Shown in pieces: positions 56,437 to 64,000 of a DNA stretch of 64,000 nucleotides (position 1 is its first letter; every line of letters begins with the position of its first letter). Source of the DNA: Posidonia oceanica (lineage: Eukaryota > Streptophyta > Magnoliopsida > Alismatales > Posidoniaceae); the NCBI GenBank assembly GCA_037176725.1, contig JAZBRS010000060.1, positions 59,486,001 to 59,550,000 on the forward strand, written 5' to 3'. The notes beneath the pieces were generated by a model. The model had not been told where the DNA came from. It saw nothing but the letters and a program-made list of their open reading frames with translations, and did not search any database. A program made the position numbers and the translations under genes.

Positions 56437-58160
56437 GATACCCATCGCGTACCTTACAGCTACGCCACAGAAATGTGTACGGAAGTGACGCGATCGGGGA
56501 GGGTCTACAGACCTCCGGCACCAGTAACCAGACCTAGTCATCCACAACCTGCAATACCTTTGCCTTCAGTCCAGCCTACAGTCCCACTACCTTCAGGCCA
56601 GCCTCTTGAATCCACCATAGTTGAACCTGTTCCTAAGACTGCACCACCGGCTACCAAGAAATGCCAGCCTAAAGCCGACATCACTTCCCAGCTCAAAAAG
56701 GTTAAGGCCGACATATCCATCTGGGACCTAATACACACTTCTGCCGAGCATCGCGAGGCTTTCCTTCGCGTGTTCCAAGCCGCCCGTGTGTCCCAAGCCA
56801 TAGAACCTGCCGCCTTGGAAAGCATGGTTGGAATGATCGCGGAGCCCCAGGTCATCACTTTCACGAGTGATGAGCTGCCTCCGGCGGGGATTAATCACAA
56901 CCAACCCTTGTTCGTCACGGTACAATTCAAGAACTTTCGCATTCCCCTTGCACTGGTCGATAATGGGTCAGGCCTTAACGTCTGTCCCTTGCGAACAGCA
57001 ACCAAGCTCGGATTCAAGGCCGAGGACATTACTCCAGCTGTAAAGGGAATGACAGCTTTTGATAACACTCACCATGACGCTCTAGGGTTCTGATTATTCC
57101 TCTCATCATTGGTCCGGTCACATTCGATGTGGAATTCTACGTCGTCGACTTGGAACCTAACTTCAACTTTCTGCTTGGGCGCCCTTGGCTCCACAAGCAT
57201 CAGGTTATCCCCTCGACCCTCCATCGCATGATCAAGTTCCACCGAGGCGACGACGTTATCGTTGTCATGGCGAAGAATTTTGAGAAGGAGCGTATCGAGG
57301 CGGTTTCTTCTATCTCTTCGCGGACTGTCCCCTTTGATCCTGATCTCTCGAACGCTTTGTATCGCGTTAATCGGTGCGAGCCGGTTAACTTTTTACCAGA
57401 TCTTGAGCGTGTCAACTCCTTGGCCGTTCACAACAACCCCTTTCAGATGGTCGAGAACGTTTGTCACAGGTGGGGCTACGTCAAAGGGACACCGCTCGGG
57501 CGACATGGCCAAGGAATCGCCGAACCAATCATGGCAGAAGAACGAAGAGACAACGAAGGTCTAGGTTACGACCCTCACTCCGATAAAGGCAAGCGCCCGC
57601 AAGCAAAGAATCAGAGAATGGTCATACCTCGGAGCTTAGCTAACTTTACAAGTGCAGGTATCCTGGGTTCAAGCGCCGTCCAAGCCGTAGTGCAGTCAGA
57701 GCCGTGTCAAAGCCCTCCGCCACCGGAGGAGGACTGGGTCTGCGTTGAGGACTACTACTCGGACGAGGAACAGTCGGGCACAACGGGGGCAGTTCAGACT
57801 TGCAATGAAAGCCAGCCCAATGCAACAGCACACCAGTCGGTTTATCTGGCCACTCCTTCCACAGATCATGAAGCAGCAGACTTGACAGAACCCTTGGCAG
57901 ATTTGGCAGTCTTTGATTCTCCTGCAGTCATGTTAGCAATACCAGCACCAATTCAAGCACAGTCAGTCAGTTCGCATGCAACCGTTGTCGCATCAGTGCA
58001 ACTACCACCTTCGCAGAAAGGTCAACCGCTGAGTTCAGTCAGCAGCACGGCTCAGCCCTTTTCAGAAGCCGCATCTCAAGCAGTGCAGCCAGTTCAGTCA
58101 GTCATGCACCCCCTTGCCGCAGACCGGCAACTTTCATGGCCAGATCCTATGGTATCGGAG
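56437..58160 (+). pseudogene. Protease and acidic tail, frameshifted and truncated (element 3)
   Basis: The frame of gag continues through the conserved IWDLIHTSAEHREAF block and the protease active site DNGSG (about 56960). A 1-bp deletion near 57085 (CTAGGGTTC against CTAGAGATTC in element 1) shifts it into the frame that runs from 57129, which carries LLGRPWLH, the G-patch-like GYVKGTPLGRHGQGI (about 57475-57520) and DYYSDEEQS (about 57750-57775). The element 4 LTR interrupts the low-complexity tail at 58160, so the reverse transcriptase region is not in the window. Confidence 0.87.
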
Positions 58161-61100
58161 TGTAGCGATCCCGATCGGAACCAGGCTCGCTATTTAGCGG
58201 CGATTGAGATCCGAGGAAGAGGCTCAACTCGAAAAACACTTAAAATCGAGGAGAAAAAGGAAAGATAAGACAAATCAGAGTCGCCACCACGTCTATTAAC
58301 GGAAGACGAGGAAAACCGGGGTAATGCGTGAATTAACGCGCAAAACCAAGCAAGAAATGCAAAGCAATGCAATGCAAAGGGAAACAGATGCAAATACATG
58401 CAAATGAGATGACTCTAGCCTAGGATAAGGGCGGTACGGTCATTACGGGCCAAAAGACAGGGTAAGGACTCCTGTTACGTGTGGGGAAGGTATTAGGCAC
58501 CCCCGACACGCCCGAAAATCGGTCTTTCTAGGCTTACGCTCGCATACGCAGAAAGATGCAGGATTGAATGCCTATGTGCCTATGAATGCCTAAATGAATG
58601 CTCAGGGAGTGCTCTAAGTGGGAAGAAACAATGCAAGGAAGTAAACGTGCTCTCTAAGTGCTCAGCTGCGCTGTCTGTGTTCCGAACCAGGCGTAACCTA
58701 GCTCGTGAGAACTCCAGGCAGTAAGCATCACAACCCTATATGCAAATGCAAGCGAGAAAACAAAACAGCGTGAAAACCATGCAATGGGATCGACATGCAA
58801 GAGAAAACGGCGCGAAACACGCAAAACGAGGCGGGAAGCGAACAACGCACGCAAAACGATGCAAAAGAGCGAAACCGGCACGCAAAACGAGCGGAAAACA
58901 AGGCAGCGCGCAAAACGAGACAAGAGAGCAGGAAGGCACGCAAAACAGGACGAGAAAACAGAATGGTACGCAAAACGGGGCGAAAGAATAAAACCGGCAC
59001 GCAAAACGAACGAGAAGGCAAGACAGTGCGCAAAACGAGACAAGAAAATAGATGGGCACGCAAAACGGTGCCAAAACAGCGAAGCAAAAACCTCGGAAAA
59101 AGCCATGCAAATGCAAGAATGCAGAAAGAGATTAAAAGGGGTCAAAGGGGAGGCAAGACAACGTGTGTATAAGAACAAACGCTGTTTAGGACCACTCAGA
59201 GTAGGTGTGAAGACCTACTGAGGGGAGAAGGGGCAAATGGAGGGATTACCACCTCTTTGCGACTGTTTCCCACTAAACCGTTCCACGGTGTGTCTCGCAT
59301 GCTGCCCAAAGCTCGCGATGCGATCGGATCGTGGAAAAAGGGGAAGAAAGTCACATAAAGTGGCAAATCCAGGGAGAACGCAACACGAAACACACAGAGA
59401 AACGCGAAACGAGGATTTGAATAGACAAGCAGAAAGGGGAAGTCCTATTCTACATGCTCAAAGAGACAGAAAGCGAAAACAAGGAAAACTGTGCAGATGG
59501 CATGCAAATGAATACAATGCAGGGGTTCAGGAGGACATACCTGGAAATCCGGGAGCCTGATCTGAAATCTGTCTGGTCTATGCTGAAGAATGCTTTACTG
59601 CGGTCGCCTGGGCAGCTCACTTGAGAAGATCCAACGGCCGGATTGGAAGATATCGCAGCTCCAAGGCAGAAGGGCCAGAACAGGGGAGAAGAACAGATCT
59701 AGGTGTTCAGGAGGTCCTAGGGATGTGCAAAAAGGTCCTCCCAAGTGAAAGGGAGCTAGAAGTGCTAAGTGTGTGCAAGGAGATGCTAAAATGCAAGACT
59801 AAATGAGTGCAGGATGCATGCAAAAGCAAGAAAAGCAAAGAGAAGTAATTTGGGAAAACCCAGGAGTTCAGAAAGCATTTTGAAAAAGAAGAGGGACTAA
59901 AAATGCAAATTTCCCAGAAAACAGGGTTCCACGGGAGAGGATTTTGAAAACAGGGGAAGACAAGGGTCTATTTGGCAAAAAACTAGGCTCAGAAAGGTGT
60001 TTTGAAAAGAAGGTATGCTTTGAAAGAGATTTTGAAACCAAAAGGGGTCAGAGTGCAATTTTGAAAAAAATCTAGGGTCTAAAATGCAAATTTTCCAGAA
60101 AACAAGGTCCTGGAGAGTCTGGGGGTACTAGTGGAAGGTCTGTATGAAATTTGGTAGGCATAGGGGCTAAAATGCAACCTAGGGGCAAAATGGTCTTTTC
60201 ACATGATTTTTTAAAGCATGCAGGGACCTAAGTGTAGTTTTGAAATCATGTAGGGGCTGGAAATGCAATTTAGTATGGAAAACATGCTCTGGAATTTAAA
60301 TGACAGGACCACAGTGCAATTTCTGGAAAATATGGGGTTAAAAATGCAATGCAGTAAGTTAAAATGCATGCAGCACAGTTACTGTCCATTTAAAATGGAC
60401 CTAACTGCAAATATGATAAAGCAGAGGGGCAAATATGCAATGCATCAACCAAAAATAAAAATCAGAACCTAAGTTTCTACAGTGCATGGACTTAAATGCA
60501 AAAACAGAAAAATGCAGGGACTTGGAATGCAATGCAGTATGCAAAAATAAAAAATAATCCTAAGTTCTAACAGTGCATGGGACTTAAATGCAAAAATGAA
60601 AACATGCAAGGGGCCAGGATGCAATGCAGTATGGTAAAATATGAGTAAATAAATGAACTGACTTGGTGCAGGACTTAAGTGCAAAAAAAGAAAACAGGTG
60701 GACTAAACTACAAAATATTATAACAGCACAGCACAGTAAATGGATCTACTTGCAAATATTGAAAACTATAAACAGATTATGCAATTTAGCATAGTATTCA
60801 ATTAAAAACCAAGCAGACTAAATGAAATAAGGACTGGAATGTAAAATGACAGAAACTTAAACCAAATATGCAATATTCACTTAAAAACCATATAAATGCA
60901 AAAATAAAGGCACAGTGTCGGCCGACGGTGACGAGCGCTGTAGCAGCTGGCTGCCGGAGCTCGTGACCGTCGGCACAGGGGGGCTGAGGGTGCGCGGTCG
61001 GGCGGAGGGCAACGTCGGCGATCGTCCGGAGCTCTGGGAATGGTCCGGGGCTCGCTCTGCTGGCCAGAGTGTCCGGAGGAAGAGCGGCCGGCGCCGGAGA

Positions 61101-64000
61101 AGGAGACCTGTCCGGCGAGCTGCTGCGGCGTCTGAGAGGTTCGGAGCTTGGTTCTGACCCACGGAAAAGCAGCAGGAGGAGGAGGGGGATCTAGGGGAAA
61201 GGAAGTTTACCTCTGGTCGTGTCCGGAGCATGCCCCCGACCTCAGTTGCACAGGAGCTGGCCGGAGCTCGTCGTCCGGTTGCTGCGGAGGGTGCTGGCGG
61301 CTCGCGGTGGTCCGGACGTCCTCAGGGTGATCTTCCGGTGCCTCCTGAACGATCAGGCGCGAGCTTCGGAGCTTGGGTGAGGAGTTGGCTTTTTTGGGTT
61401 GTCAGATTGTTGCCGGAGGTCGGGGAGGGGTGTTGCTGCTCGTCCGGTGGAGTGGAGCCCTCCGATGGGTTGCTGGGATGCTGGCGATGGAGTTTGGGTG
61501 CCTGGAGAGGGCTTCTGGAAGGCGTGGAGGGGAGTTTGAGGTCGGAGTCGGTTTCTGGTCTGTGGGTGGAGGAACTGTTTGTAGTGGAGTTTACAGTCTG
61601 TGGGAGATGGCCGGGCTGGAAGTTAGGTGTTCTAGGAAGGTGGAGGTTCAGCGAATCTCTGGGTGGAGTTTGGAGGGAAGTAGCGGGCTGGAGTGGAGGG
61701 AATTGTGAAGTGGGCAGGTGTTGGGTTGCAGATTGGTGGCAGTTGGCTTCAGGTGGTTTCAGTGGGTGGAATGGCCGGGGAATGAGGCTGGGAAATGGCT
61801 GGGTTTTGGGTGAACTTGGGGGAGTAATTGGGAGGGAGATGGAGGTCTGAAGTGGTGCTGGGGAATTGGAAAGGGAAGAGGGACGTTTGCTGAATTTTCA
61901 GAGGAGAGGAGAGGAGAATTGGGTGCGGGGATTGGTCTGAGATGAGGCCTCTCTCCGGGATGTCATAGGGACTCTCGAACTCTACCCTCACTGCTCCCTT
62001 TTCTCTCGAAACGGAGGATGAAGAGGAAGAGATCAGAAGCTGATTCAGGTGGGGAAAAGAAGGTGGAATTCGCACTGATTCCTCTCTGGTCTGGCACTCA
62101 CTCTCGGATGGCAAAAAAGGTGTTTTAAGGAGGGGAGAATTGGGCGCTTATATCAGGCCGAGGGCTGCCGGTGCGCGCGCTGGTGATTTTTGAATTTCTC
62201 CGGCGTGAGTACTGCAGCAGACAAGAAGCGGATGCCGGCGAGACGACAGGCAATTAAAGCCTCCCGGAATCGGTGCTGAGAGATGAGAGAGCGGCGGACG
62301 CTGTTGCATGATCTGATGGAGAGCTTGAATTCAAAAAAGAAGGAGGGAATGTCAGCTGGCCGCGGGAGAGAAAGCTGTGTGAAAGAAGAAAACACAGAAG
62401 GTGGAGGAGGAAGAAGGGTCGCGTGGGCTGGGCTACTGCGGGCCGAGAAAAATAAAAAGAAAAAGGAAGAAACGGGCCGGAGGGCCCAGTAAGGAAAAGT
62501 AAGAAAGAAAGAAGGGAAATAAGGAAGAAAGAGGGGGTAGGATGGGAAAATAAAATAGGTAAAAATAAACTAAAAATATTAGAAGAGTTTTGCTGTAGAT
62601 TAGGATTTTAACTAAGATTTTTAATGGTCATCTTGAGTAGATTAATGTGTTTTGGGCTTGATTAGAGTTTTAGGGCTTTGGTTTTACTTTTAATTAGTTT
62701 TCACTTCTTTAAATGTTTGTTAATCCCTTTTTAAATTATTTTAAAAATTTTATTTCTTTTGTTGGACACTTAGGGTATTGATTAGGATTTTTCAGGATTT
62801 ATTTCGTATTATTTTAGGGTTGGTTTTAGATTTTAAAGTTGTAGTCTTCTTAGGGTTTTTCTTTCTTAAGTCTTTTAAGTTATGTCTTGATTTTTTATTT
62901 ATGGATTTTTCTTGAAGTTTTTAGTTGGATTTTTTTGGTTTGATAGGGTGTTTTTAAGCTTTTCAGATGTGTTTTCTTTTCTTTTTTTAATTAAGTTTTT
63001 ACTTGTTTTTCTTATGTTTGTTAGGTTAAGTCTTTTGCCTTTCTTAATTACTTGTTCTAGTATTTGATTTTTTAATTCTTCTTTTTGGGTTTGTTTTTTA
63101 ATTCCTCTGATGGGTTTTTACCTTTGGTGGGTTTGGATTTTATTTTAGCTTTTTTCTTGATTTTTCAGCATTTTCTTTTGATTTGTTTTGCATTTTTTAG
63201 TTTGCATGCTTGGTTTTCTTTTTTAGCTTGCTTAAGTCAAGTTTAAGTTGTTAATTGCTTGTTTAACATTTTTAATTGTTTTTCTTAGTGCACTGATTTG
63301 TTTGTTTTATGTTTTGAGATTTTACAGATTTTTATGGGTTTTTGTGGATTTTTGCAAAAGGGAGAAAAGGAGAAGAGAAGGAGGGAAGAAATGGAATAAA
63401 AAGGGGAATAAAAGGAAAAAGGATAGATTGGAGGAAAACGATTTTTAAAAATTCAGAAAGAGTGTTTAAAAATAAAGTAAAAATCAGGATAAAATAGAGG
63501 AGGGATAGAAGCACAGAGGGGGCCCACAGCCAGACCCAAAAAAGGATGAGAAGGGGGGGAAAAGGGAGATGATAATCAGGAGAGAGAGAGGAGAGAGAAA
63601 ATGATAATCCTGGAGAGAGAAAAGGATAATTTGAGTGAAAGAGGGTCTTAATGGTCTTGGAATGGGGTGAAAATTGGTGGGTGGGTAGTCTAGGGTTTGA
63701 AGTCTTGGGTCTGAGGTTTTGGTTCGATTTTAAGGAGATTTTGGAGGGGTTTCAAGGTGTAGAAAAAGGATAGTTTCACCTAAGTTTTCTAGGGTTTTTG
63801 GGAATGGGTCAGGCTTGGGAATTCCTAGGTTTTTGGGTAGGTTTGTTGAGTGGATAGTGGTGGGTTTTCCTATGAATTTTGGTTAGGTTTTGAGGTTGGG
63901 AAGGGGGGTAAAGGTTTAGGCCAAGACAGGCTGTTTTTGAAGGGTAGAGAGGAGGACTAGGGTTAGGGTTTGGTTGGGGTTTGATCCAGCAATCAAGAGG
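58161..64000 (-). mobile_element. Element 4: LTR inserted in element 3 (outer end just past the window)
   Basis: The minus-strand LTR end GATCGCTACA abuts element 3 protease sequence at 58160 with no PBS between, so this is the outer end of a 3' LTR or a solo LTR. Comparison with element 2 shows that about 50 bp remain beyond 64000. It belongs to the same LTR subfamily as elements 1 and 2. The GC-rich section is at about 60900-62200, the A/T-rich section at 62520-63400 and about nine 30-bp repeats at 58810-59080. The predicted target duplication is CGGAG (58156-58160). Confidence 0.9.
58810..59080 (-). repeat. 30-bp CGTTTTGCGTG repeats in the LTR (element 4)
   Basis: About nine units, on the + strand GGCACGCAAAACGAG and variants. 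Confidence 0.82.

Larger units (their letters stand above)
46935..58160 (+). mobile_element. Element 3: related Tat/Ogre-like retrotransposon inserted in element 2
   Basis: It consists of a 5' LTR (46935-52522), PBS, leader and gag-pro up to 58160, where element 4 interrupts it. It is a distinct subfamily: its LTR is shorter and ends CATTGGGATTACTACA instead of GATCGCTACA. Whether it shares the RT deletion cannot be seen, because the interruption lies before that junction. Gag-pro carries at least four stops and two frameshifts, so it looks older than its host element 2 in coding decay. The predicted target duplication is CAAAA (46930-46934). Confidence 0.9.

Noticed and set aside
58161..58268. 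Extension of the element 3 protease frame past 58160
   Set aside because: The last 36 codons are LTR sequence of element 4 read through by chance.

Overview
The window is a repeat-only stretch of plant nuclear DNA. It holds nested Ty3/gypsy LTR retrotransposons of the Tat/Ogre type and an 11.7-kb satellite array. I see no host gene, rRNA or tRNA. The type is suggested by LTRs of 5.6-5.9 kb beginning TGTTGACACCCC and ending CA, internal regions near 14 kb, a primer-binding site starting TGGCGACTC, a Tat-like gag, a protease with a DNGS active site followed by a G-patch-like segment, and a DD35E integrase. A flowering plant is likely. I cannot name the species.

Layout. 1-14974 (+): element 1, cut at its 5' side by the window edge; internal region 1-9095, 3' LTR 9096-14974. 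14975-26650: a 69-bp satellite arranged in a higher-order repeat of about 5.7 kb. 26651-46934 (-): element 2; 3' LTR 26651-32491, internal region 32492-46269, and the first 665 bp of its 5' LTR. 46935-58160 (+): element 3, inserted in the 5' LTR of element 2; LTR 46935-52522, PBS, decayed gag-pro. 58161-64000 (-): LTR of element 4, inserted in the protease tail of element 3. The order of events is satellite, then elements 1 and 2 independently, then 3, then 4.

Elements 1 and 2 are two copies of one non-autonomous family. In both, reverse transcriptase, RNase H and the N-terminal zinc domain of integrase are missing at the same junction, while gag, protease, the integrase core and C-terminus, PBS, PPT and LTRs remain. 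Downstream of integrase both carry a 1203-bp reading frame resembling plant-mobile-domain/DUF7745-like proteins. Its length is identical in both copies, and each copy is broken by one different stop codon.

The 3' untranslated region of this family is a series of tandem repeats (114, 39, 55 and 36 bp) followed by about 30 short stem-loops whose arms co-vary (GATAG/CTATC, GACAG/CTGTC, GGTAG/CTACC). The last module (8501-8565 and 33015-33084) has the same order of parts as one monomer of the neighbouring 69-bp satellite: a GATAGG hairpin, a GATAAG hairpin and a pyrimidine tract. The satellite and the retrotransposon 3' UTR therefore probably share an origin, and the elements then inserted back into the satellite, twice at nearly the same motif. 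This link is the main discovery candidate of the window.
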